Origin: Roseomonas sp. E05
GTDB taxonomy: Bacteria; Pseudomonadota; Alphaproteobacteria; Acetobacterales; Acetobacteraceae
Length of the DNA stretch: 64,000 nucleotides
Direction: 5' to 3'
NCBI RefSeq assembly: GCF_030063475.1
Contig: NZ_JASIRT010000011.1
Coordinates: 62,001-126,000, forward strand
A program made the position numbers and the translations under genes. How positions within the stretch are numbered: position 1 is the stretch's first letter; each line of letters opens with the position of its first letter. The notes under the pieces were generated by a model. It was not told the DNA's origin, did not search any database, and saw only the letters and a list, made by a program, of their open reading frames with translations. This document shows, piece after piece, positions 1-8,726 of the stretch.

Positions 1-37
1 GCGCCGCACCATGCCCCCGCGGACCCTGGCCAGGTGA

Positions 38-1648
38 TCATGCCGGCCGGATCATGGAAGCGGCCTTCTCCGCGATCATGATCGTCGCGGCATTGGTGTT
101 GGCGGATACCAGGCTCGGCATCACCGAGGCATCGGCAATGCGCAGCGCGCCGAGCCCGTGCACGCGGAGGTCGGGCGCGACCACCGACTGCGGATCCACT
201 CCCATCCGGCAGGTGCCGGCGGCGTGGTACACGGTCGATCCGCGCGCCCGGGCATGGGCAAGCAGCGCCTCATCCTCCTCGCAGCACCCGCCCGGCACGG
301 TTTCGGGCCCGCGGAAGCGCGCCAGGGCTTTCGTCCCGAGCAGCCGGCGCGCCCAGCGCAGGCCGGCCACCGCGGCGGCGCGGTCCTCCGGCGCGGCGAG
401 GTAGTTCGGCTGAATCATCGGCGCCACAGCCGGGTCAGGGCCGCGCAGCCGCACATGGCCACGGCTCTCCGGCCGCAACTGCCAGACCCCGAGCGTCATG
501 CCCGGCTCGCGCTCCAGCACCCCGGTGACGCCCCCCTCCTGATAGCTCGCCGGTGTGAAGACGAACTGCAGATCCGGCTCCTCCAGATGCGGCATGGAGC
601 GGAGGAAGACACCCGCATGGGCCGGGCTGAAGGCGAGCAGTCCCCGGCGGCTGGCGAGCCAGGCGACAATCTCGGCGCCGAGGCGAAGGCCACGCGCACG
701 CTCGTTCAGCGTTCCGGCGCCGGTGACGCGCCGCGCCACGCGCAGCGCATAGTGGTCCTGGAGCCCCTCCCCGACCCCTGGCAGCTCGTGCGCAGGCGGC
801 ACGCCGGCCGCACGCAACGGGTCCGCCGGCCCGATGCCGGAGAGCTGCAGCAGGTGGGGCGAGCCGATCGCGCCCGCGGCGAGCACCACCTCACGGCGCG
901 CCGTCGCCCGCAGCAGCCGGCCGCCCTGGCGGAACACCACGGCCGTCGCGCGGCGCCCCTCAAGCTCGATCCGCACCGCCTGGGCATGCGTCTCGACCCG
1001 CAGGTTCGGGCGGCGCAGCGCGGGCCGCAGGAAGGCCGTGGCGGCGCTGACGCGCCGCCCGTTGCGGATGCTGCGCTGATAGTAGAAGGCGCCTTCCTGC
1101 CGCGCGCCGTTGTAGTCGGGATTGCGGGGCAGGCCCAGCTCCGCCGCGCCGGCCAGGAAGGCTTCGCAGAGCGGGTGCCGCGCATGGATGTCGGAGACAT
1201 GCTGCGGCCCGCCCGTCCCGCGCCAGGCATCGGCGCCGGCGCTGCGGTTCTCGGCCTGGCGGAAGAAGGGCAGGACGTCCGCATAGGACCAGCCCCGGCA
1301 GCCCCGCTGTGCCCAGGTGTCGAAGTCGCGCGCCTGGCCGCGCACCCAGAGATGACCGTTGATCGCACTGGAGCCGCCGAGCACCTTCCCGCGCGGGAAG
1401 AAGATCCGGCGCCCATCCACCTCCGGGCCCGGCTCCGTCTCGAAGCACCAGTTGAAGCGGGGGTCCCGGAAGGTCTTCAGGAAGCCGGCGGGAACGTGCA
1501 GGTAGGGGTGGCGGTCCGGCCCGCCGGCCTCCAGCAGCAGCACGCGGCTGCGTCCATCCTCGGTCAGGCGGTTCGCCAGGACGCAGCCGGCGGAGCCGGC
1601 ACCGACGACGAGATAGTCCCACTCGCCGTCGAGCTGCTCGGCCATCAT
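38..1648 (-). CDS. GMC family FAD-dependent oxidoreductase (choline dehydrogenase-like)
   Basis: Flavoprotein of the glucose-methanol-choline family, about 536 residues, the usual family length. An N-terminal ADP-binding segment (DYLVVGAGSAGC) is followed by the GMC signature region (FPRGKVLGGSSAING) and a C-terminal catalytic half containing GSTVYHAAGTCRMG and a final SANTNAATIMIAEKAA stretch that closes the FAD site. These enzymes oxidise primary or secondary alcohols; the substrate cannot be read from sequence. The ATG at 1648 overlaps the TGA of the upstream dioxygenase gene as ATGA, so the two are translationally coupled. Codons upstream of this start lie inside the dioxygenase and are not used. 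A second ATG follows immediately at 1645. The pairing with a TauD-type dioxygenase suggests one catabolic route for an alcohol, ether or sulfonate-like compound. Confidence 0.9.
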   Translation of the reverse strand: MMAEQLDGEWDYLVVGAGSAGCVLANRLTEDGRSRVLLLEAGGPDRHPYLHVPAGFLKTFRDPRFNWCFETEPGPEVDGRRIFFPRGKVLGGSSAINGHLWVRGQARDFDTWAQRGCRGWSYADVLPFFRQAENRSAGADAWRGTGGPQHVSDIHARHPLCEAFLAGAAELGLPRNPDYNGARQEGAFYYQRSIRNGRRVSAATAFLRPALRRPNLRVETHAQAVRIELEGRRATAVVFRQGGRLLRATARREVVLAAGAIGSPHLLQLSGIGPADPLRAAGVPPAHELPGVGEGLQDHYALRVARRVTGAGTLNERARGLRLGAEIVAWLASRRGLLAFSPAHAGVFLRSMPHLEEPDLQFVFTPASYQEGGVTGVLEREPGMTLGVWQLRPESRGHVRLRGPDPAVAPMIQPNYLAAPEDRAAAVAGLRWARRLLGTKALARFRGPETVPGGCCEEDEALLAHARARGSTVYHAAGTCRMGVDPQSVVAPDLRVHGLGALRIADASVMPSLVSANTNAATIMIAEKAASMIRPA

Positions 1649-2502
1649 GCGGCGGCGGCGCTCCGCGGCGCCTCGCCGGCGATCGTCGTGCGCACCATGT
1701 GCCGCCGCTCGGCGCTGCTGGCGAAGGGCGTGGCGCGATGCAGAACCGCGCGGTTGTCCCACAGCACGAGGTCGTGCCGCGACCAGCGATGGGCATAGAC
1801 GAAGCGCGGCTGCGTCGCGAAGGCCATCGCCTCCTCGATCAGCGCGCGGCCTTCCGTCTCGTCCATGCCCTCGATGCCGCGCGCATGGGCGCCGAGATAG
1901 AGCGCCTCCCCCTGCGGCCCGTCGAGCACCACGGGGTGGCGCACCGGCGGCCAGTCCTGGCGCTCCGCCGCGGTGACCAGCTCGGGCATGATGCGGCTGC
2001 GCGACCAGCCGAAGTCATGCACGGCGGTCCGGCCGCGCAGGCCCGCGCGCAGCGGCCCGGGCATGGCCTCCCAGGCGGCGCGCATGCTGGCGAACTCCGT
2101 GTCGCCGCCCTGGCCGGGGATCTCCCGCGCGGACAGCATGGAGGCGCGCGCCGGCACCGGCTTGAAGCTGCTGTCCGCGTGCCAGAGGCGGTTGGCGCGG
2201 TTGTTCAGCACCTGCCGGTCGGTGGGCGGCGCGATCTGCCCGTCGGGGCCGACATTGGTCAGCACTAGCAGATGGCCACCCGCACCGTTGGCACCCGCGC
2301 GGGTCTGCTCCAGCGGGCCGAGCCGGGCGCTGAAGGCGAGTTGGGCGTCGTCGTCGATGGCCTGTTCCGGGAAGACCAGCACGGAGAACCGCTCGAAGGC
2401 CTCGCGCACCGCCTGCATCACGGCGTCGTCGGGAGGCTGGCGGAGGTCGAGGCCCGATAGGCGGGCGGCAAACAGCGGATGCAGCGGCTCAATGTGCAGC
2501 AT
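1645..2502 (-). CDS. TauD/TfdA family Fe(II)/2-oxoglutarate dioxygenase
   Basis: Predicted non-haem iron dioxygenase of about 285 residues. The metal-binding HxD pair is visible as WHADSSF (His108, Asp110), and the distal His and the 2-oxoglutarate-binding Arg lie in the C-terminal NRAVLHRATPF segment. Family members hydroxylate taurine, phenoxyalkanoates, sulfate esters and similar compounds; the substrate here is unknown. The start at 2502 is chosen because GGAGGAG sits 6-7 bases upstream; a longer frame exists but has no ribosome site. It is the first gene of a two-gene unit with the GMC oxidoreductase (ATGA overlap) and lies just downstream of a LysR gene on the same strand, its probable regulator. 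Confidence 0.9.
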   Translation of the reverse strand: MLHIEPLHPLFAARLSGLDLRQPPDDAVMQAVREAFERFSVLVFPEQAIDDDAQLAFSARLGPLEQTRAGANGAGGHLLVLTNVGPDGQIAPPTDRQVLNNRANRLWHADSSFKPVPARASMLSAREIPGQGGDTEFASMRAAWEAMPGPLRAGLRGRTAVHDFGWSRSRIMPELVTAAERQDWPPVRHPVVLDGPQGEALYLGAHARGIEGMDETEGRALIEEAMAFATQPRFVYAHRWSRHDLVLWDNRAVLHRATPFASSAERRHMVRTTIAGEAPRSAAAA

Positions 2503-2554
2503 GACGGCTCCTCCGTTTTTGTTGGGGGCCAGAATGCCGCCTGCCCGCGGAGCG

Positions 2555-2604
2555 GGATAAGCCTGCATTCCAGGAAAACACTTTCCCCCAATCCGGGCTT
2601 ATCC
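2555..2604. promoter_or_regulatory. Inverted repeat before the dioxygenase gene, candidate regulator site
   Basis: Arms GGATAAGCC (2555-2563) and GGCTTATCC (2596-2604) form a perfect 9-bp inverted repeat around a 32-base spacer, with a smaller TTCC-A-GGAA palindrome inside. The right arm runs into the end of the LysR gene. The site lies between the LysR stop and the dioxygenase start, where an activator of the downstream pair could bind. Binding is an inference from position and symmetry only. Confidence 0.3.
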
Positions 2605-3498
2605 AGGCCCGAGCCGCGCCCGCAGATGGGCCACGAAGGCGGTGACCTTGGCCGGAACGGGCTCGGCGCGCGCATGAATGGCATAGATCGGCGCGTCGAA
2701 GCCCGCGGGATGCGCCGCTATCTCCGGCAGGCAGGCGACGAGCCGCCCAGCGGCCAGATCGGCGCCCACCATCCACTCCGGCAGCAGTACCAGGCCGAGC
2801 CCGTCCAGCGCCGCCTGACGCAGCGCCTCGCCGCTGTTGGAGCGGAGCGGACCCACAACCTCCAGCACCTGCCGGCCCTGCGGAGCGTCGAAGATCCAGA
2901 CCACCGGCTCCGCCTCGCGCCGGTAGCCAAGGCAGTCATGCGCCAGGACATCCTGCGGGCGCCTAGGCGGCGGCCGCCGCGCCAGATAGGCAGGGCTTGC
3001 GCAGAGGATCCGCCGCGCGCTGGCCAGCGGGTGTCCGACCAGCGACTTCTCCGCGGGCAGGCCGTGCCGGATCACCAGATCCACGCCGTTGGCCGGCGCA
3101 ATGTCCGGAAGCTCCGTCAGGGCCAGGTCGAGGCTCACCTCCGGGAAGGCCTCCCGGAACCCGCGCAGCGACGGGACGACATGCAGCAGGGCGAAGGAGC
3201 GGCGCGCCAGCACGCGCAGCATGCCGCGGGGCCGGTCCTGCAGTTCGCGCGTCTCGCGCAGCGCGCCATCAAGCTCACCGAGCAGCGGTGCGAGGCGCCG
3301 GTACAGCGCCTCGCCGGCCTCGGTCGGCGCGAGATGGCGGGTCGTGCGGTTCAGCAGCCGGACGCCGAGCTCTGCTTCCAGGTCCTGCAGCCCCTTGGAG
3401 GCCGCCGTGCTGGAGAGGCCGAGCGCACGGCCGGCGCCGGAAATCCCCCGCCGCTCGACGGCGCAAAGGAACAGCCGCAAGGCGGTCAGGCGATCCAT
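2599..3498 (-). CDS. LysR family transcriptional regulator
   Basis: 299-residue LysR-type regulator. The N-terminal winged helix-turn-helix (about residues 1-60: MDRLTALRLFLCAVERRGIS, then a recognition region containing SSTAASKGLQDLE and LLNRTTRHLAPTEAGE) is followed by a periplasmic-binding-protein-like effector domain (about 90-295). Both the length and the start fit the family. Unusually for a LysR gene it is not divergent from its likely target: it lies upstream of, and in the same direction as, the dioxygenase and GMC oxidoreductase genes, about 96 bases away. The inducer is unknown. Confidence 0.92.
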   Translation of the reverse strand: MDRLTALRLFLCAVERRGISGAGRALGLSSTAASKGLQDLEAELGVRLLNRTTRHLAPTEAGEALYRRLAPLLGELDGALRETRELQDRPRGMLRVLARRSFALLHVVPSLRGFREAFPEVSLDLALTELPDIAPANGVDLVIRHGLPAEKSLVGHPLASARRILCASPAYLARRPPPRRPQDVLAHDCLGYRREAEPVVWIFDAPQGRQVLEVVGPLRSNSGEALRQAALDGLGLVLLPEWMVGADLAAGRLVACLPEIAAHPAGFDAPIYAIHARAEPVPAKVTAFVAHLRARLGPG

Positions 3499-3731
3499 GG
3501 CGCGGTGATCCTCCTCCAGGTCTGGCCGCCTGGTCGCGCCGGTCCGCCCATGCCGTCTCCCTTCATGGCGTCCAGCGGATCAGGAGGCGCGCGCAAGATC
3601 AAGGGCGTCATCCAGCGGACAAGTCCGGGGAGAAGGGCATTCTGCTGCATCCACGGCGCAAGGGGGCGGCATCCGTCGCATGAGCCCGGAGACGTAATCG
3701 AAATCGTGCGCGGCCCGCCCGCCGCCCGGCC

Positions 3732-4472
3732 TCAGCGGTTCGGCCGCAGCAGGGGCAGCCCTTCGGGGCCGGCGCCGGCATCCCCGGCGAAGCGGATCTC
3801 CTTCAGCAGGAAGGCCGTGGCGTCGCGGATCTCGGTCTCCAGTTCCTCCGCCGCGCGGGCGCCCTCCCCGGCACGCAGCGCCTCCAGGATCTGGGCGTGG
3901 CGATGCGCCTGCTCGGCCGGGCGGCTCATCAGCATCCAGCGCGCCTCCCAGAACAACGGCCCGCGCCGCAGCCACAGGCTTTCGATCATGCCCAGGAGCA
4001 GCGGCGCCTCGGCCCGGCGATAGAGCGTGAAGAGGAACTCACGGTCGACGCGCAGGAACTCCTCCGGCTTGCCGCCGGTACGCGTGCCGGCATGTCCGGC
4101 CAGCAGCTGCTCCAGCGCCTCCAGGGTCGCTGCGTCCAGCTGCGGCACGGCCAGCCGCAGCGCCAGCGGCTCCAGAGCCGCGCGCACCTCGCCCAACTCC
4201 AGGAAGGCCGCCCGGGTCAGGCGGGGCACGATGGCGGTCCCGGAGGCGGTGATGTCCAGTGCCTGCTCGGCCGCCAGCCGGCGCAGCGCGGCGCGCACGG
4301 GCATGGGGCTGGTGCCCAGCGCCGTGGCGACGCGCCGCAGGGAGAGCTTGTCGCCCGGCGCGAAGGTACCCTCCACCAGGGCTTGGCGCAGGCGGCGATA
4401 GGCCTGTTCCTCCAGCGGCGGGGGCTCGGGGGAGGGATCGGGCGAATTCACTGAGATTCCGGTTGCTCGCAT
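3732..4472 (-). CDS. GntR family regulator, FCD (FadR) subfamily
   Basis: About 246 residues. The N-terminal GntR winged helix (LEEQAYRRLRQALVEGTFAPGDKLS, then LRRVATALGTSPMPVRAALRRL) is followed by an all-helical FCD effector domain. The start at 4472 is the first methionine compatible with GntR architecture; the upstream extension is Arg/Pro-rich and unlikely to be translated. It is divergent from the aminotransferase operon with about 100 bases between. A GTGATCAC palindrome lies directly upstream of its own start, so autoregulation together with repression of the operon is the simplest model. FCD regulators commonly bind small carboxylic acids; the actual ligand is unknown. Confidence 0.88.
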   Translation of the reverse strand: MRATGISVNSPDPSPEPPPLEEQAYRRLRQALVEGTFAPGDKLSLRRVATALGTSPMPVRAALRRLAAEQALDITASGTAIVPRLTRAAFLELGEVRAALEPLALRLAVPQLDAATLEALEQLLAGHAGTRTGGKPEEFLRVDREFLFTLYRRAEAPLLLGMIESLWLRRGPLFWEARWMLMSRPAEQAHRHAQILEALRAGEGARAAEELETEIRDATAFLLKEIRFAGDAGAGPEGLPLLRPNR

Positions 4473-4491
4473 TTCGTGATCACAATAGCAT
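4463..4491 (+). promoter_or_regulatory. Candidate promoter with GntR-type operator palindrome
   Basis: A sigma70-like pair reads TTGCTC (4463-4468), a 17-base spacer, then TAGCAT (4486-4491), pointing at the aminotransferase gene. The perfect palindrome GTGATCAC (4476-4483) lies within the spacer, next to the start codon of the divergent GntR gene. FCD-type GntR operators are short palindromes with a GT...AC core, so one protein bound here could block both directions. This is a motif prediction only. Confidence 0.4.
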
Positions 4492-4572
4492 TGATTCCGA
4501 GATGGCAAAGGTGCCCGCCTGGCGGCCGGAAGTTGCCAGGGCCAGCGCCGCCTTCTGCTGGGGAGACAGGGT

Positions 4573-5901
4573 ATGAGCACGACCACCGCCTTGCGCCGCA
4601 ACAGCGATCTGGGCGCCGCGCTGGCGGAGGCCCGTGCGGCCTACGCCGCCGCCCGCCCGCGCAGCGCCGCCCAGCATGCGCAGGCCCGGGAGGTGCTGCC
4701 CGGAGGCAATACCCGCTCGGTGCTGATCTACGCCCCCTTCCCCGCGACGATGGTGCGCGGCGAGGATTGCCGCCTCTGGGATTTGGACGGCCACACCTAT
4801 CTCGACCTCTGCGGCGAGTACACGGCGGGGCTGTTCGGCCATTCCGAGCCGCGCATCCACCGCGTGCTGCATGCGGCGCTGGAGGGGGGCATCAACCTCG
4901 CCGCGGTCGGCCAGGGCGAGGAAAGGCTGGCCCGGCTGCTCTGCGGCCGTTTTCCGTCGCTGGAGCGGGTCCGCTTCACCAACAGCGGCACCGAGGCCAA
5001 CCTGATGGCGCTGACCGCCGCGCGCGGCTTCACCGGGCGCGGCAGCACGATGGTGATGCGGGGCGGCTATCACGGCGGGGTGCTGACCTTTCCGGCGGCG
5101 GGCGCGAGCCCGGCCACCCTGCCGCTGCCCTTCATCCCCTGCACCTACAACGACAGCGACGAGGCCGCACGCCTGGCCCGCGCCCATGCCGCTGACCTCG
5201 CGGCGATCATCGTCGAGCCGATGCTGGGCAGCGGCGGCTGCCTCCCGGCGCGGCCGGAGTTCCTGGCCACGCTGCGCGCCCTGGCCGACGAGACAGGCGC
5301 CGTGCTGATCTTCGACGAGGTGATGACCTCCCGCATGGCGGGCGGCGGCATGCAGGCGCGCCTCGGCATCACGCCGGACATGACGACGCTCGGCAAATAC
5401 ATTGCCGGCGGCATGAGCTTCGGCGCCTTCGGCGGCCGCGCCGACATCATGGCGCAGTTCGACACGACGATGCCGCATGCCGGCACCTTCAACAACAACG
5501 TGCTGAGCATGGCGGCCGGTGGCGTGGCCATGGGCGAGATCTTCACCGCCGAGGTGGCCGAGGCGCTGTTCCAGCGCGGCGAGGCGCTGCGCGCGCGGCT
5601 GAACGAGGTGGGCCGGAAGGCCGGCGTGCCGCTCGGCTTCACCGGCCTCGGCTCCATGATGACGGTGCAGTTCCGTCAGCCGCTGCCGGACCGCCCCCAT
5701 GCCGCCAGCCCCGCCGAGGAGGCGCTGCGCGAGCTGTTCTTCTTCGACATGCTGGCCGCCGGCATCTATCTGGCGCGGCGCGGCATGGTCGCGCTCAGCC
5801 TGCCCGTGGGCGAGGCCGAGATGGCCCGCTTTGTCGCGGCGGTCGGCGAGTTCGCCGAATCCCGCGCCGAGCTGCTGCGCGCCGGCGGCCCCGCCGGCTG
5901 A
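4573..5901 (+). CDS. Class III aminotransferase (glutamate-1-semialdehyde aminomutase-like)
   Basis: PLP-dependent fold type I enzyme of 442 residues. Recognisable features are the glycine-rich PLP-phosphate site (FTNSGTEANLMALTAAR), the Asp that contacts the PLP ring nitrogen (LIFDEVMTSR) and the Schiff-base lysine in TTLGKYIAGG (Lys275). It resembles the HemL-like branch often annotated as aspartate aminotransferase family, but the catabolic neighbourhood (family-5 binding protein, phosphotriesterase-like hydrolase, GntR regulator) argues against a role in haem synthesis. The start ATG follows a GGGGAGACAGG ribosome site. First gene of the presumed operon; amino donor and acceptor unknown. 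Confidence 0.9.
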   Translation: MSTTTALRRNSDLGAALAEARAAYAAARPRSAAQHAQAREVLPGGNTRSVLIYAPFPATMVRGEDCRLWDLDGHTYLDLCGEYTAGLFGHSEPRIHRVLHAALEGGINLAAVGQGEERLARLLCGRFPSLERVRFTNSGTEANLMALTAARGFTGRGSTMVMRGGYHGGVLTFPAAGASPATLPLPFIPCTYNDSDEAARLARAHAADLAAIIVEPMLGSGGCLPARPEFLATLRALADETGAVLIFDEVMTSRMAGGGMQARLGITPDMTTLGKYIAGGMSFGAFGGRADIMAQFDTTMPHAGTFNNNVLSMAAGGVAMGEIFTAEVAEALFQRGEALRARLNEVGRKAGVPLGFTGLGSMMTVQFRQPLPDRPHAASPAEEALRELFFFDMLAAGIYLARRGMVALSLPVGEAEMARFVAAVGEFAESRAELLRAGGPAG

Positions 5902-5905
5902 GCCG

Positions 5906-6012
5906 GGCCGGCCAAAGGTCGGCCTGCGGAAAACCTGGACCACAACGAAAGCACTCCGCCGGGCCAACCGGCGGAACGGGGACCGCTGGTCACCCGGCAG
6001 CAGACTGCCGGG
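5906..6012 (+). other. Three consecutive intercistronic hairpins
   Basis: The 147-base spacer before the binding-protein gene holds three stem-loops: 5906-5924 (GGCCG arms extended by a G-T pair and CC/GG, AAA loop), 5955-5975 (TCCGCCGG/CCGGCGGA, 5-base loop) and 5993-6012 (CCCGGCAG/CTGCCGGG, CAGA loop). None has a T-run, so termination is not implied. Such structures between an enzyme gene and a binding-protein gene often stabilise the downstream mRNA and raise binding-protein yield; that role is inferred here. Confidence 0.45.
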
Positions 6013-6048
6013 CGCGCCGCGCTCATGTGAACCTGAGGGAGACTGCCG

Positions 6049-7638
6049 ATGCATCGTCGCCGCTTCATCGCGACCGCCGCCGGGCTGGCTGCCGCCGGCA
6101 TGGCGCGGCCCTTGCGCGCCGCGAACGCCGACCCGCGCGTGCTGCGCTTCGTGCCGCAGGCGAACCTGACCTCGCTGGACCCGATCTGGACCACCGCCGC
6201 GGTCACCACCAACCATGCCTACAACATCTTCGACACGCTCTACGGGCTGGACGACGACCTGCAGGTGCAGCCGCAGATGGCCGAGGGCCACCGTGTCTCG
6301 CAGGACGGGCTGACCTGGGAGGTGCGGCTGCGCGACGGCCTGCGCTGGCATGATGGCGAGAAGGTTCTGGCGCGGGACTGCGCCGCCAGCCTTGAGCGCT
6401 GGAGCAAGCGGGACACCTTCGGCCAGTCCATGGCGCCGCGCGTGGCGGAATGGGGGGCGGCGGACGACCGCACGATCCGCATCCGCCTGCACAGGCCCTT
6501 CTCGCTGATGCTGGAGGCGCTGGCCAAGAGTTCCTCCAGCATTCCCTTCATGATGCCGGAGCGGCTGGCGCGCACCGACCCCTTCAAGCAGGTGACGGAG
6601 ATGGTGGGCTCCGGCCCCTTCCGCTTCCTGCCCGGGGAGTATGTCTCCGGCAGCCGCGCCGTCTATGCGCGCTTCGAGGGCTATGTGCCGCGGCAGGAGC
6701 CGCCGCAGCGCACCGCCGGCGGCAAGGTCGCGCATTTCGACCGGATCGAGTGGCATGTGATGCCCGATGCCGCGACCGCCGCCGCAGCGCTCCAGGCCGG
6801 CGAGATCGACTGGTGGGATCAGATGCACCCCGATCTGGCACCGCTGCTGCAGAGCAACCGCAAGGTGAAGGTCGCGGTCAACGATCCCGCGGGCTACATC
6901 GGCATGCTGCGCTTCAACTGCCTGCATCCGCCTTTCGACAATCCGGCGATCCGCCGTGCCGTCCTCCATGCCGCCAAGCAGGAGGATTACATGCGCGCCG
7001 TCACCGGCAACGATACGGAGCTGTTCCGCACCTGCCATTCCATGTGGCCCTGCGGCACGCCCTATGGCGTCGAGACGACCGATCCGGCGCTGAAGGGACC
7101 GGGCGACCTTGACCGCGCCAAGGCCATGCTGCGCGATGCCGGCTACAAGGGCGAGCGGGTCGTCATCATCAACCCGACGGACATGCCCACCATCGGGCCC
7201 TTCGGCCTGGTGACGGCGGACCTGCTGCAGAAGCTGGGCATGAATGTGGAACTGGTGGAGACCGACTGGGGCTCCGTCGTGCAGCGCCGCGCCAGCCGCG
7301 CGCCGGCCGACCAGGGCGGCTGGAGCATCTTCCACACCTGGTGGCCCTCGCTCTCGGTCTACACGCCCGCGATCAACCCGACGCTGCGCGGCGGCGGCGA
7401 GAAGGGCTGGTTCGGCTGGTACGAGAACGCCGCGGTCGAGCACATGGCGGAGGAGTGGCTGAACGCGCCGGACGTGGCCGCGCGCGCCGCCATCGCCGCG
7501 AAGATCCAGCAGGAATCCTACGAGCAGGCGCCGATCGTGCCGCTCGGCCAGTTCTTCATGCGCACCGCCTACCGCACCGATCTCAGCGGCTTCCTGCAGG
7601 GCTCGGCGCCCTATGCCTGGAATGTGCGGCGCGGTTGA
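6049..7638 (+). CDS. ABC transporter substrate-binding protein, family 5 (dipeptide/nickel type)
   Basis: 529-residue periplasmic binding protein of the SBP_bac_5 family. The N-terminus has a twin-arginine-type signal (MHRRRFIATAAGLAAAG). The mature part carries typical family segments (DPIWTTAAVTTNH, YNIFDTLYGLD, GLRWHDGEKV near the front, AAIAAKIQQESYEQAP near the end). It normally delivers peptides, opines, glycosides or metal chelates to an ABC permease, but no permease or ATPase is encoded nearby, so it either uses a distant transporter or acts as a sensor. Ribosome site GAGGGAG lies upstream. A paralogue with the same opening motifs is at 54685-56259. Confidence 0.92.
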   Translation: MHRRRFIATAAGLAAAGMARPLRAANADPRVLRFVPQANLTSLDPIWTTAAVTTNHAYNIFDTLYGLDDDLQVQPQMAEGHRVSQDGLTWEVRLRDGLRWHDGEKVLARDCAASLERWSKRDTFGQSMAPRVAEWGAADDRTIRIRLHRPFSLMLEALAKSSSSIPFMMPERLARTDPFKQVTEMVGSGPFRFLPGEYVSGSRAVYARFEGYVPRQEPPQRTAGGKVAHFDRIEWHVMPDAATAAAALQAGEIDWWDQMHPDLAPLLQSNRKVKVAVNDPAGYIGMLRFNCLHPPFDNPAIRRAVLHAAKQEDYMRAVTGNDTELFRTCHSMWPCGTPYGVETTDPALKGPGDLDRAKAMLRDAGYKGERVVIINPTDMPTIGPFGLVTADLLQKLGMNVELVETDWGSVVQRRASRAPADQGGWSIFHTWWPSLSVYTPAINPTLRGGGEKGWFGWYENAAVEHMAEEWLNAPDVAARAAIAAKIQQESYEQAPIVPLGQFFMRTAYRTDLSGFLQGSAPYAWNVRRG

Positions 7639-7679
7639 GCGGCTTCGGAACGCAACGAACCCTGGAGAGACAGACGGAC

Positions 7680-8726
7680 ATGGCAAGGCTGACGCGTGAC
7701 GCGATGCGGGGCAAGGCGCAGACGGTGCTGGGGCTGATCGACCCGGCCGAACTGGGCTCCACCCTGATGCATGAGCACCTCATCTGGAACATCACGCCGC
7801 CCCCCGAGCGCGACAAGCCGGTGGCGGAGGCGCTGGACCTCGGCCAATGGTGGGACCTGCAGACCCGCATGGTGAAGGACTACCGCAACTCGACCCAGCT
7901 CGACGTGGGCGTGGCGACGCGCGCGGCGGCCGAGGTGGTGCAGCATGGCGGCCGCACCATCGTCGAGCTGACCATCGGCGGGCTGATGCCCAACCCGGAG
8001 GGGCTGGCGCAGGCCTCGCGCGAGAGCGGCACGCAGATCGTCATGGGCTGCGGCCACTATGTGCACGACTACCAGGACCCGGCCAATGAGGGCCGCAGCG
8101 TGGATACGCTGGCGCAGGAAATGGTGGACCAGATCCAGCTCGGCGCCTGGGGCACGGAGGTGCGGGCCGGCCTGCTGGGCGAGATCGGCTGCCAATGGCC
8201 CTGGACCGACCTCGAGAAGAAGATGCTGGCCGCCGCCTGCCTGGCGCAGCAGGAGACCGGCGCCGCGCTGACCATCCACCCCGCGCGGCACGAGGACCAT
8301 CCCTGGATGCTGGTCGAGTTCCTGCGGGCGCATGGCGCGGATCTCTCGCGCACCATCATCGACCACATCGACCGCACCATCTTCGACGACGAACGGCTGT
8401 TCCGTCTCGCCGATGCCGGCGTCATCCTGGAATGGGACCTGTTCGGCCAGGAGAGCAGCTATTACCAGCCCAATCCGGACATCGACATGCCGAACGACGC
8501 CCAGCGCCTGCGCGACATCCGCAAGGTCATCGATCGCGGCCATGGCGACCAGATCGTCATCAGCCATGACATCTGCCACACGGTGCAGCTGACCGAGAAC
8601 GGTGGCCACGGCTATGCCCATATCTACAAGCAGGTTCTGCCGCTGATGCGCCGGCGCGGCTTCACCGAGGCGGAGATCGACGCGATCATGGTCGGCACGC
8701 CGCGCCGGCTGTTGACGTTCATCTGA
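7680..8726 (+). CDS. Phosphotriesterase-family metal-dependent hydrolase
   Basis: 348-residue TIM-barrel amidohydrolase of the phosphotriesterase/PHP group. Metal ligands are readable in order: HEH in STLMHEHLIWN (His31, His33), a glutamate in LLGEIGCQ at the bridging position, histidines in TIHPARH and IIDHIDRT, and aspartate in VISHDICHT. A Glu rather than a carbamylated Lys at the bridge is typical of lactonase- and PHP-like members, so the natural substrate is probably a lactone, ester or amide rather than an organophosphate. The start ATG at 7680 follows CTGGAGAGA. It lies 41 bases after the binding-protein gene in one operon. Confidence 0.88.
   Translation: MARLTRDAMRGKAQTVLGLIDPAELGSTLMHEHLIWNITPPPERDKPVAEALDLGQWWDLQTRMVKDYRNSTQLDVGVATRAAAEVVQHGGRTIVELTIGGLMPNPEGLAQASRESGTQIVMGCGHYVHDYQDPANEGRSVDTLAQEMVDQIQLGAWGTEVRAGLLGEIGCQWPWTDLEKKMLAAACLAQQETGAALTIHPARHEDHPWMLVEFLRAHGADLSRTIIDHIDRTIFDDERLFRLADAGVILEWDLFGQESSYYQPNPDIDMPNDAQRLRDIRKVIDRGHGDQIVISHDICHTVQLTENGGHGYAHIYKQVLPLMRRRGFTEAEIDAIMVGTPRRLLTFI

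Noticed and set aside
1-37. A possible start codon of a further minus-strand gene at 10-12
   Set aside because: Only four codons fall inside the window, too few to support a gene.
4573-5901. Calling the aminotransferase hemL
   Set aside because: It is HemL-like, but the catabolic operon context argues for a different substrate, and alphaproteobacteria normally make aminolevulinate by the C4 route.
4480-7686. A 1068-codon open frame on the minus strand across the aminotransferase and binding-protein genes
   Set aside because: It is antisense to two genes with clear family motifs. Its product is His/Arg/Gly/Ala-rich, as expected when GC-rich third positions are read backwards.
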